Assembly (NCBI GenBank): GCA_900551355.1
Contig: URVR01000065.1
Span: forward strand, 1-9,067
Length of the DNA: 9,067 nucleotides
Direction: 5' to 3'
DNA from: an uncultured Eubacteriales bacterium
GTDB taxonomy: Bacteria > Bacillota > Clostridia > Oscillospirales > Oscillospiraceae
Part shown: piece after piece, positions 1 to 6,021 of the stretch
Position numbering within the stretch: the stretch's first letter is position 1
Layout of the letters: each line of letters opens with the position of its first letter
Program-made: the position numbers and the translations under genes
Notes under the pieces: generated by a model
Seen by the model: only the letters and a program-made list of their open reading frames with translations
Told to the model about the DNA's origin: nothing
Database searches by the model: none

Positions 1-47
1 CTACACTTATGCGATCGTCGGCAGCGTCAGATGTGTATAAGAGACAG
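1..47 (+). other. Nextera Read 1 adapter with i5 index (library artefact)
   Basis: Not genomic. Bases 29-47 are the 19-bp hyperactive Tn5 mosaic end AGATGTGTATAAGAGACAG. Bases 15-28 (TCGTCGGCAGCGTC) are the Nextera Read 1 tail. Bases 7-14 (TTATGCGA) sit exactly where the 8-base i5 index belongs, and 1-6 (CTACAC) match the end of the P5 oligonucleotide. From memory TTATGCGA is the Nextera XT index S522. Frame +3 across it gives the contaminant peptide ending DVYKRQ, which must not be annotated as part of the first gene. Confidence 0.98.
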
Positions 48-440
48 GTACACGGCCAGATCGGAGAGGGCTTCCTCATCCTGCTGGGCGTGACCCACGA
101 GGACACCGAGGCACAGGCCGTCAAGCTGGCGGACAAGCTGACGGGCCTGCGCATTTTTGAAGATGAAAACGACAAGATGAACCGCAGCCTGGAGGACGTG
201 AAGGGCCAGCTGCTCATCGTCTCCCAGTTCACGCTGTACGGCAACTGCAAAAAGGGCCGCCGCCCCGAGTTCCTGGCCGCCGCCCGGCCGGAGGTGGCCA
301 TCCCCCTGTACGAGAAGTTCGTCCAGCTCTGCCGTGACAAGGGCTTCCACACCGAGACCGGCGAGTTCGGCGCCTACATGCAGGTGGAGAGCCTCAACGA
401 CGGCCCGGTAACGCTGGTGGTGGACACCGACCAGTTGTAA
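48..440 (+). CDS. dtd: D-aminoacyl-tRNA deacylase, 5'-truncated by adapter
   Basis: The 130-residue C-terminal part of Dtd, which hydrolyses D-amino acids wrongly attached to tRNA (D-Tyr-tRNA and others) in the cytoplasm. Both family hallmarks are present: SQFTLYG at residues 59-65 of the fragment and NDGPVT near the C-terminus (117-122), whose Gly-Pro forms the cross-subunit chiral-selection motif in the dimer. Family members are about 145-150 residues and usually begin MRAVVQRV, so roughly 15-20 N-terminal residues are missing. The frame stays open into the adapter and an ATG-like start appears at 9, but those codons are artefact. TAA at 438-440 is followed 14 bases later by the MBL-fold gene, so the two are probably co-transcribed. 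In many Firmicutes dtd follows relA, which would then lie upstream of this window (inference). Confidence 0.95.
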   Translation, partial: VHGQIGEGFLILLGVTHEDTEAQAVKLADKLTGLRIFEDENDKMNRSLEDVKGQLLIVSQFTLYGNCKKGRRPEFLAAARPEVAIPLYEKFVQLCRDKGFHTETGEFGAYMQVESLNDGPVTLVVDTDQL

Positions 441-454
441 GAAAGGAGCGCGCC

Positions 455-1078
455 ATGCACATCACATCCCTTCAGGTGGGGCCCATCATGACCAACTGCT
501 ACCTGCTGTGCGACGAGGCGGCAAAGGTCTGCGCCCTCATCGACCCCGGCGACGATGCACCGCAGGTGGCGGACATGGTGGCCCGCAGCGGCTGCGCCCT
601 GCGGTACATCCTGCTGACCCACGGCCACTTTGACCACACCTCCGCCGTCCGCCCTCTGCTGGAGCAGTACCCGGACGTACCGGTGTACATCCATGAAAAG
701 GACGCCGCGGACACGGAGCGCGGCGAGCTGCTGTTCCGCAAGGTGGGGCCGGAGAACCAGCGCTACTACAAGGAGGGCGACACCCTGCCGCTGGGCGGGC
801 TGACCCTCCGCGTGCTGGAGACGCCGGGCCACTCCGAAGGCTCCGTCTGCCTGCTGGTGGAGGGGCAGGGCGTCCTGTTCGCCGGCGACACCCTGTTCCG
901 CTGCTCCTGCGGCCGGTGCGACTTCCCCGGCGGCGACTACCGGAAGATGCTCTCCTCCCTGGGCCGTCTGGCGGCGCTGGAGGGCAACCTGCGGGTACTG
1001 CCCGGTCACGACCGGGAGACCACGCTGGACTACGAGCGCCGGGTCAACCCCTACATGCGGCAAGGGGCGAAGCAATGA
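455..1078 (+). CDS. MBL-fold metallo-hydrolase (glyoxalase II-like)
   Basis: A 207-residue metallo-beta-lactamase-fold hydrolase. The metal-binding signature THGHFDH is at residues 55-61 (His56, His58, Asp60, His61). The remaining ligands expected for a binuclear site are His126 in TPGHS, Asp145 in AGDTLF and His185 in PGHD. This is the small hydroxyacylglutathione-hydrolase-like (YcbL/GloB-type) subgroup; it lacks the C-terminal substrate domain of true glyoxalase II, so the substrate is unknown. The start is fixed by AAAGGAG at 442-448, six bases before the ATG. The 3' end overlaps hemZ by ATGA (1075-1078), which implies translational coupling. The dtd-MBL-hemZ order recurs in clostridia as far as I recall, but no shared pathway is established. 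Family assignment is firm; specific function is not. Confidence 0.93.
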   Translation: MHITSLQVGPIMTNCYLLCDEAAKVCALIDPGDDAPQVADMVARSGCALRYILLTHGHFDHTSAVRPLLEQYPDVPVYIHEKDAADTERGELLFRKVGPENQRYYKEGDTLPLGGLTLRVLETPGHSEGSVCLLVEGQGVLFAGDTLFRCSCGRCDFPGGDYRKMLSSLGRLAALEGNLRVLPGHDRETTLDYERRVNPYMRQGAKQ

Positions 1079-2556
1079 AGCTGCAATTCCACGGCCACGA
1101 CGACCGCTACGCCATCGAGCAGAGCCTGCTGGCCTTCTTTCCGGAGGAGCGCCCCGTCTATGAGGCTCCCGCCCCCGGCGAGGACGACTGCGCCTTCGTC
1201 TCCCTGACGGAGGGGAAGCGCTATGCCACCGGCGTCACCACCCTTCACTATCACGGCAAAACGGCGCGGGGCGTCTCCCGCGCCGTTCTTACGGACGCCC
1301 CCGACGAGTACGAGCGGGAGCGTCTGCGTCAGCGCGCCCTGAAGCTGTCCTTCTTCAAGGCGGCCCGGGACATCACCGGCGTCACCCCCAGCTGGGGCGC
1401 CCTCACCGGCATCCGCCCCGGCAAGCTGGCCCGCGCCATGCTGGAGCAGGGCAAAACGGCGCGGGAGACAGACCGCATCCTGCGGGACACCTACTTCGTC
1501 TCGCCGGAGCGCCGCCGTCTGGCCATCGAGACGGCGCAGGCGGGCTTGACTGCCAAGCGCAATCTGCGTCCTAACGAGATCTCTCTCTATGTGGGCATCC
1601 CGTTCTGCCCCACCCGCTGCGCCTACTGCAGCTTCGTGTCCGCGTCGGTAGAGAAGTCCTTCGGCCTGATGGAGCCGTATCTGGCGGCGCTGGAGCAGGA
1701 GATCACCGACGCCGCCCGCATGGTGGCGGAGACGGGGCTGTCCGTCAAGTCCTTCTACATGGGCGGCGGCACGCCCACCACCCTGTCGGCACAGCAGATG
1801 GATCACCTGCTGACCCACCTGAACAAGAGCTTTGACCTGACGGGCTGCGCGGAATACTGCATCGAGGCGGGCCGCCCCGACACCATCACACGGGAGAAGC
1901 TGCAGGTGCTGCTGGATCACGGCGCCGACCGCATCAGCGTCAACCCCCAGTCCATGGAGGACGAGGTGCTGCGGGCCATCGGCCGCCGCCACACGGCGGC
2001 GGACATCGAGCAGACCATGGAGCTGGCCACCTCCATGGGGTTCCCCCATGTAAACATGGATCTCATCGCCGGACTGCCCGCCGACACGCCGGAGGGCTTC
2101 CGCCGCACACTGGACAAGTGCCTGACCTTTGGTGCGGACAACATTACCGTCCACACCCTCAGCCTGAAGAAGGGCAGCCGCATCCTGCTGGAGGGCCTGC
2201 CCATCCCATCGGCGCAGGACGTGTCCGCCATGCTGGACTATGCCAACGACGCCCTGCGCACCGCCGGCTTCACCCCCTACTATCTCTACCGCCAGAAGTA
2301 CATGTCCGGCAGCTTCGAGAACGTAGGCTGGTGCATATCCGGCGCGGAGGGACTGTATAATATCTACATCATGGAGGAGCTGCACAGCATCCTGTCCCTG
2401 GGCGCCGGCGGCTCCACGAAGATGGTGGATCCGGTGCGCGACCGTATCGAGCGGGTGTTTCATCCCAAGTTTCCCACGGAGTACATCGCCCGTCCCGAGA
2501 AGATCCGGCAGGATCTGGAGACGTTCCGCCGGTTCCACGAGAATATGCTGAAGTAA
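1075..2556 (+). CDS. hemZ: HemZ-type radical SAM protein (coproporphyrinogen dehydrogenase family)
   Basis: A 493-residue radical SAM enzyme of the HemZ family, related to oxygen-independent coproporphyrinogen III oxidase HemN. The 4Fe-4S cluster motif is C178-P-T-R-C182-A-Y-C185 (CxxxCxxC with the HemN/HemZ-type Tyr). MGGGTPTTL at 229-237 is the glycine-rich SAM-binding strand. An N-terminal extension of about 165 residues ends with LTGIRPGKLA, as in HemZ proteins, and the length matches the family (about 500). The frame is open back to 916, but the start is placed at 1075: it overlaps the MBL stop as ATGA, and AAGGGG (1062-1067) lies seven bases upstream. HemZ is named for a haem-pathway role by homology; direct biochemical proof of coproporphyrinogen oxidation is weaker than for HemN, and no other haem gene is visible here. 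The next gene starts 14 bases downstream. Confidence 0.93.
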   Translation: MKLQFHGHDDRYAIEQSLLAFFPEERPVYEAPAPGEDDCAFVSLTEGKRYATGVTTLHYHGKTARGVSRAVLTDAPDEYERERLRQRALKLSFFKAARDITGVTPSWGALTGIRPGKLARAMLEQGKTARETDRILRDTYFVSPERRRLAIETAQAGLTAKRNLRPNEISLYVGIPFCPTRCAYCSFVSASVEKSFGLMEPYLAALEQEITDAARMVAETGLSVKSFYMGGGTPTTLSAQQMDHLLTHLNKSFDLTGCAEYCIEAGRPDTITREKLQVLLDHGADRISVNPQSMEDEVLRAIGRRHTAADIEQTMELATSMGFPHVNMDLIAGLPADTPEGFRRTLDKCLTFGADNITVHTLSLKKGSRILLEGLPIPSAQDVSAMLDYANDALRTAGFTPYYLYRQKYMSGSFENVGWCISGAEGLYNIYIMEELHSILSLGAGGSTKMVDPVRDRIERVFHPKFPTEYIARPEKIRQDLETFRRFHENMLK

Positions 2557-2570
2557 ACGGGAGGTGCGGC

Positions 2571-4157
2571 ATGGCCCAGCGTCGCCACAACTTCATCAGC
2601 GGCGCCGCCGTGCTGGCCTTTGCCGTGGCGGTGACCAAGGTGCTGGGCGCCCTCTACAAGATCCCGCTGGGCAACCTGCTGGACAAGGAGGGCATGGCCC
2701 ACTTCTACGCCGCCTATAACATTTACAGCCTGCTGCTGGTGCTGTCCACGGCGGGCCTGCCCCTGGCTCTGTCCCGGCTGGTGTCCCGGGCGGCGGCCCA
2801 GGGCCGTCTCAACGCCCAGCGCCGCATTTTCCGGACGGCGCTGGCGCTGCTGACCGCCATCGGCCTTGTGTGCAGCGCCGTCATGTGCCTGTACCCCCAG
2901 TGGCTCAGCGGCCTGCTCCACGACTCGCTGGCCGCCCCGGCCATCCGGGCGCTGGGGCCGGCGGTGCTGTTCGTCTGCCTGACCTCCGCCGTCCGGGGCT
3001 ATACCCAGGGGCTGGGGGACATGACCCCCACCGCCGTCAGCCAGATGACGGAGTCCGCCGGCAAGCTGGTCATCGGCCTGGGTCTGTGCCTTGTGCTGCT
3101 GCACCGGGGCGCGGACTCGTCCCTGTGCGCCGCCGGGGCCATCGCCGGCGTCACCGCCGGCTCCCTGCTGTCGCTGGCGGTGCTGGCCGTGTACCTGCTG
3201 CGCCGCCGCCGGCCCATCATCGCCTCGGACACGCCGCCCGCCCGGTCCGCCGTCCTCCGTGAGCTGCTGACCGCCGGCATCCCCATCACGCTGGGCGCGG
3301 CGGGCATGAGCCTCATCACCCTGCTGGATCAGGCGCTGGTGATGTCCACCCTCCAGAATACCCTGGGCTATACGGAGGCCGCCGCCACCGCGCTGTACGG
3401 CGAGTACACCTTCGGCATGACGCTGTTCGCCCTGCCGCCGTCGTTCATCTACCCCGTCACCGTCAGCCTGGTGCCGGACATCGCCGCCGCCCTGGCCCGG
3501 GGCGACCGCGCCGCCGCGGGGCGCAGTACCGCCGCCGCCCTGAAGCTCACCACCCTCATCGCCCTGCCCGCCGGGGCGGGACTGTCGGTGCTGGCCGGGC
3601 CCATCCTGCACCTGCTGTACCCGGCGGTGCCCGCCACCGCCGAGGCCGCCGCCTACCACCTGACCATTCTGGGCATCGCCTGCATCTTCGTGTGCCTGAT
3701 GGTGGCCACCAACGGCGTCCTGCAGGCCTACGGCAAGGAGTACATCCCCGTCGTCACCCTGCTGTGCGGCGGCGTCCTGAAGATCGTCACCAACTACCTG
3801 ATGGTGGGTGACCCCGCCACCAACGTCCGGGGCGCCCCGGTCAGCACACTGTACTGCTACGCGCTGATCGTGGTGCTGAACCTCATCGCCATCGCCCGCT
3901 GCGTGCCGGAACGGCCCTCCTACTTCCGCCTGTTCGCCAAGCCGCTGCTGATCACGGCGGTGATGGCGCTGGCTGCCCGCTCGTCTTATGACCTGCTGGC
4001 GCGTGTGCTGCCGGCCCGCTGGGCCGTGCTGCCCGCCATCGCGGCTGCGGCGGTGGTCTACTGCGTGCTGGCGCTGGCGCTGGGCGCCGTGACCCGCGCC
4101 GATGTCGCCGGCCTGCCCAAGGGTGAGAAAATCGCCCGGATCCTGCATTTACACTGA
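2571..4157 (+). CDS. MurJ/SpoVB-family polysaccharide/lipid flippase (YabM position)
   Basis: A 528-residue multi-pass membrane protein of the MOP superfamily (polysaccharide biosynthesis/MurJ/SpoVB branch). It starts with a short basic stretch (AQRRHNF), followed by the conserved first helix with FAVAVTKVLGALYKIPLG and then AAYNIYSLLLVLSTAGLPLALSRLVS at about 48-73, both characteristic of SpoVB/YtgP-like proteins. About 14 hydrophobic segments are spread to the C-terminus, matching the usual 14-helix fold and length. Members flip lipid-linked cell-wall or polysaccharide precursors across the membrane; SpoVB is needed for spore cortex. Its place immediately before mazG matches B. subtilis yabM, so it is probably that orthologue rather than spoVB or murJ proper. 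GGAGGTG (2560-2566) supports the ATG at 2571. Family is secure; the exact substrate is not. Confidence 0.9.
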   Translation: MAQRRHNFISGAAVLAFAVAVTKVLGALYKIPLGNLLDKEGMAHFYAAYNIYSLLLVLSTAGLPLALSRLVSRAAAQGRLNAQRRIFRTALALLTAIGLVCSAVMCLYPQWLSGLLHDSLAAPAIRALGPAVLFVCLTSAVRGYTQGLGDMTPTAVSQMTESAGKLVIGLGLCLVLLHRGADSSLCAAGAIAGVTAGSLLSLAVLAVYLLRRRRPIIASDTPPARSAVLRELLTAGIPITLGAAGMSLITLLDQALVMSTLQNTLGYTEAAATALYGEYTFGMTLFALPPSFIYPVTVSLVPDIAAALARGDRAAAGRSTAAALKLTTLIALPAGAGLSVLAGPILHLLYPAVPATAEAAAYHLTILGIACIFVCLMVATNGVLQAYGKEYIPVVTLLCGGVLKIVTNYLMVGDPATNVRGAPVSTLYCYALIVVLNLIAIARCVPERPSYFRLFAKPLLITAVMALAARSSYDLLARVLPARWAVLPAIAAAAVVYCVLALALGAVTRADVAGLPKGEKIARILHLH

Positions 4158-4205
4158 ACTTTTCAATGTACCAACGCGAAAACCTCTTGCAATGGGAGCG
4201 TAAGT

Positions 4206-4994
4206 ATGATAAATTTTGTTAGGAAACCGCGCTACGGCTACGAGGACCTGCTGGAGATCATCCGTCTCCTCCGTTCGGAGGATGGCTGCCCCTGGGACAA
4301 GGTGCAGACCCACCGGTCCATCCGCCGCGGCCTCCTGGAGGAGGCCTACGAGGCCGCCGAGGCCATCGACAACGACGACCCCGTCCTTCTGAAGGAGGAA
4401 CTGGGCGACGTGCTGATGCAGGTGGTGTTCCACGCGGACATCGAGTCCGACGCCGGCCGCTTCACCATGGACGACGTGTGCGACGGCGTGGTGAAGAAGC
4501 TGCTGTTCCGCCACCCCCATGTGTTCGGAGACGGGCACGAGGACTCGCCGGAGTCGGTGCTGGTCAGCTGGGACAAGCTGAAGCGCCGGGAAAAAGGCCA
4601 GAAGACCGTGGCCGACAGTATGGACAGTGTAGCCCGGAGCCTGCCGGGCCTTTGGCGCGCCGAAAAGCTCCAGAAGAAGGCGGCCTCCGCCGGCTTCGAG
4701 TGGCCGGACGTGCAGGGCGCGCTGGCCAAGCTGGAGGAGGAAGTGTCCGAGCTGCGCCGCGCCGTGGAGGATGGCGGCAATGTGCCGGACGAGCTGGGCG
4801 ACGTGCTGTTCGCCGCCGTGAAGGTGGGCCGCTTCTGCGCCTGCGATCCGGAGGACGCGGTCAACGGCACCTGCGAAAAATTCATCCGCCGTTTCCGCGC
4901 CGTGGAAGAGGGCGCGGCGGCCCGGGGGAGGGAGGTCTCCCAGCTCTCGCTGGAGGAGATGACCGCCCTGTGGAACGAGGCAAAACGTTCTTAA
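4206..4994 (+). CDS. mazG: Nucleoside triphosphate pyrophosphohydrolase MazG
   Basis: A 262-residue MazG that hydrolyses (d)NTPs, including non-canonical ones, to NMP and pyrophosphate in the cytoplasm. Two tandem MazG domains are visible. The first has CPWD at 28-31, EEAYE at 45-49 and EELGD at 64-68. The second has EEEVSEL at 177-183 and DELGD at 195-199. These paired acidic ExxE/ExxD motifs bind Mg2+. The length is normal for the bacterial two-domain form. B. subtilis YabN carries an additional N-terminal methylase-like domain; that domain is absent here. The start is ATG 4206, with GGGAG at 4194-4198. The first codons (MINFV) are AT-rich compared with the very GC-rich body, a common feature of efficient initiation regions. 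It lies 48 bases after the flippase gene and 77 bases before hup. No convincing promoter was seen in the upstream gap. Confidence 0.96.
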   Translation: MINFVRKPRYGYEDLLEIIRLLRSEDGCPWDKVQTHRSIRRGLLEEAYEAAEAIDNDDPVLLKEELGDVLMQVVFHADIESDAGRFTMDDVCDGVVKKLLFRHPHVFGDGHEDSPESVLVSWDKLKRREKGQKTVADSMDSVARSLPGLWRAEKLQKKAASAGFEWPDVQGALAKLEEEVSELRRAVEDGGNVPDELGDVLFAAVKVGRFCACDPEDAVNGTCEKFIRRFRAVEEGAAARGREVSQLSLEEMTALWNEAKRS

Positions 4995-5018
4995 TGCGAT
5001 CTCGATCGTTTTGAGATA

Positions 5019-5038
5019 CGCCGCCCGGTGGGACGGCG
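5019..5038 (+). promoter_or_regulatory. GC-rich hairpin in the hup leader
   Basis: CGCCG (5019-5023) pairs with CGGCG (5034-5038). CCC (5024-5026) pairs with GGG (5030-5032) around a GGT loop, with one bulged A. It is followed by an A-rich stretch and the hup ribosome binding site, not by a T-tract, so it does not look like a standard terminator. It could stabilise the hup mRNA 5' end or mark a processing site. No good sigma-A promoter could be placed in the 4995-5071 gap; TTGAGA at 5011-5016 has no partner -10. Confidence 0.4.
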
Positions 5039-5071
5039 CCAACAAATGAAAAAAATTTGGGAGGAACTATC

Positions 5072-5347
5072 ATGAATAAAACCGAACTGATCGCCGCCGT
5101 GGCAGAGAAGACCGGCCTGTCCAAGAAGGACACCGAGGCTGCCGTCAACGCGACCCTGCTGACCATCACCGAGACCCTGAAGGCCGAGGAGAAGGTGCAG
5201 CTGGTGGGCTTTGGCTCCTTCGAGACCAAGAAGCGCGCCGCCCGTACCGGCCTGAACCCCCGTACCAAGGAGACCGTTGAGATCCCCGCCTCCAAGGTGC
5301 CCGCTTTTAAGGCCGGCAAGGCTCTGAAGGACGCCGTTGCCGAGTAA
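5072..5347 (+). CDS. hup: HU family DNA-binding protein
   Basis: A 91-residue histone-like HU protein that bends and compacts DNA as a dimer in the nucleoid. The family signature is complete: GFGSFE at 46-51, KKRAARTGLNPRTKE across the DNA-binding beta-arm (the RxxRNPxT region; Pro63 is the residue that intercalates), then IPASKVPAFKAGKALKDAV at the C-terminus. The length is typical (about 90). The reading frame extends upstream to a TTG at 5057, but ATG 5072 is preferred because it gives the canonical MNKTELI start with GGGAGGA at 5059-5065. Compared with its neighbours, this gene uses more highly biased codons, as expected for an abundant protein. It sits between mazG and rqcP and is followed directly by a strong hairpin terminator, so most hup transcripts probably end there. 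Confidence 0.97.
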   Translation: MNKTELIAAVAEKTGLSKKDTEAAVNATLLTITETLKAEEKVQLVGFGSFETKKRAARTGLNPRTKETVEIPASKVPAFKAGKALKDAVAE

Positions 5348-5359
5348 CATGCTTTCACG

Positions 5360-5397
5360 GGAGCCGGTGTGACGCCACACCGGCTCCTTTACCGTTT
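5360..5397 (+). terminator. Intrinsic terminator after hup
   Basis: A perfect 12-bp stem (5360-5371 with 5376-5387) around an ACGC loop is followed by TTTACCGTTT. It begins 12 bases after the hup stop codon. The T-tract is interrupted, so some read-through into rqcP is likely. The rqcP ribosome binding site starts just after the tract, and no separate promoter is visible between them. Confidence 0.88.
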
Positions 5398-5410
5398 CTG
5401 GGAGGATACT

Positions 5411-5674
5411 ATGCGACTTGATAAATACCTGAAGGTCTCCCGCCTCATCAAGCGCCGCACCGTGGCCAACGAGGCCTGCGACAACGAGCGCGTCACCGTC
5501 AACGGCCGTGTGCAGCGTGCGTCCTACGACGTGAAGGTGGGCGACGTCATCTCCATCCGCTTCGGCCAGAATACCCTGACGGTGGAGGTGCTGAGCGTCA
5601 CGGAGAACGTGGGCAAGGACGCAGCGGCCGCCATGTACCGCGAGGCAGCGCCCCAGCCGGACAAACTGTCATAA
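5411..5674 (+). CDS. rqcP: S4-domain ribosome quality control factor RqcP (YabO)
   Basis: An 87-residue protein that is almost entirely one S4 RNA-binding domain. It begins MRLDKYLKVSRLIKRR, with the typical RxDKxLxxxRLxKxR entry helix, followed by VTVNGRV (28-34) and VKVGDVISIRFG (41-52). B. subtilis YabO is about 86 residues and was shown to be RqcP, which binds stalled 50S-peptidyl-tRNA complexes and works with RqcH to add C-terminal alanine tails. Hsp15/HslR is the Gram-negative relative. The frame is open back to a GTG at 5369 inside the terminator stem, but ATG 5411 with GGGAGG at 5400-5405 gives the family N-terminus. Its place after mazG and before yabP matches the yabN-yabO-yabP order. 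Expression probably relies on read-through from hup. Confidence 0.94.
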   Translation: MRLDKYLKVSRLIKRRTVANEACDNERVTVNGRVQRASYDVKVGDVISIRFGQNTLTVEVLSVTENVGKDAAAAMYREAAPQPDKLS

Positions 5675-5697
5675 ACCGGAGCGTTCCCTCATACGAT
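5669..5697 (+). promoter_or_regulatory. Candidate sigma-E-type promoter for yabP-yabQ
   Basis: TCATAAA at 5669-5675 resembles the sigma-E -35 (KMATATT; 5 of 7), followed by a 14-base spacer and CATACGAT at 5690-5697, close to the -10 CATACAnT (one mismatch). The spacing is right for sigma-E. Transcription would start near 5704, giving a leader of about 30 bases before the yabP ATG. B. subtilis yabP is expressed in the mother cell under sigma-E, which supports the assignment. The -35 overlaps the rqcP stop codon. Confidence 0.6.
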
Positions 5698-5726
5698 ACA
5701 GTGAAAACTGTGTGGGAGGGAGCGCT
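5680..5726 (+). promoter_or_regulatory. Two-tier hairpin covering the yabP ribosome binding site
   Basis: The outer stem is 11 bp: 5680-5690 (AGCGTTCCCTC) with 5716-5726 (GAGGGAGCGCT), containing one G-U pair. The inner stem is 7 bp: 5696-5702 with 5707-5713, closed by a GAAA tetraloop. The outer right arm contains the yabP Shine-Dalgarno (GGGAGGGAG, 5714-5722). It is followed by a short CTTTTC run, so it may also act as a weak terminator for hup-rqcP transcripts. Confidence 0.7.
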
Positions 5727-5732
5727 TTTCTG

Positions 5733-6020
5733 ATGCCTTACGACATGACCGACGGCGGCGCAGCCGCCTATCACCGCCTCCAGCTGGAGGGGCGGGAGAA
5801 GCTGAGCGTCTCCGGCGTGGAGGACGTGGTGCGGTTCGACGAGAACTGCATCGTCACCACCACCAGCGCCGGCACGCTCATCATCACCGGGGAGGAGCTG
5901 CACATCGGCAAGCTGTCCCTGGACGGCGGCGAGATGCAGGTGGACGGCCGCATCGACGCCGTGACCTACGAGGACACGGAGGTGCGGCAGGGCTCGTTCC
6001 TGTCCCGCCTGTTCGGCTGA
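5733..6020 (+). CDS. yabP: Sporulation protein YabP
   Basis: A 95-residue member of the YabP/YqfC family, made in the mother cell and needed for normal spore cortex/coat assembly in B. subtilis; the molecular role is unknown. It has the family layout: HRLQLEGREKLSVSGVEDVVRFDE (about 11-34), a beta-rich middle with TTTSAGTLIITGEELHIGKL, then VDGRIDAVTYED and a C-terminal FLSRLFG (compare the usual GFFGKLF-like end). No signal peptide or membrane segment. GTG 5712 is an alternative start, but ATG 5733 is preferred because the GGGAGGGAG at 5714-5722 then lies upstream of it; the spacing is somewhat long (about 10 bases). yabQ follows after one base. Regulation is probably by the sigma-E-like promoter and hairpin directly upstream. 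Confidence 0.92.
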   Translation: MPYDMTDGGAAAYHRLQLEGREKLSVSGVEDVVRFDENCIVTTTSAGTLIITGEELHIGKLSLDGGEMQVDGRIDAVTYEDTEVRQGSFLSRLFG

Positions 6021-6021
6021 C

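Noticed and set aside
1255..1465. 16-bp direct repeat GGCAAAACGGCGCGGG at 1255-1270 and 1450-1465
   Set aside because: Both copies encode G-K-T-A-R in frame within hemZ. Only two copies, no wider similarity; probably chance from codon bias.
2356..2361. Perfect TATAAT inside hemZ, about 210 bases before the flippase gene
   Set aside because: No -35 match at 16-18 bases, and the bases encode the conserved hemZ stretch LYNIYIM. A promoter cannot be supported.
1051..2538. 495-codon minus-strand open frame opposite hemZ
   Set aside because: Same antisense shadow pattern. The + strand gene has the CxxxCxxC and GGGTP motifs of HemZ and full family length.
2460..4148. 562-codon open frame on the minus strand opposite the flippase gene
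   Set aside because: Low-complexity Gly/Gln/His/Arg composition typical of antisense frames in GC-rich DNA. The + strand protein is a clear flippase with proper RBS, and no domain is recognisable in the antisense product.
4148..4210. Promoter-like elements before mazG (TTTACA at 4148, TTGCAA at 4187, TATGAT at 4205)
   Set aside because: No pair has workable spacing (TTGCAA to TATGAT is only 12 bases), and TATGAT covers the start codon.
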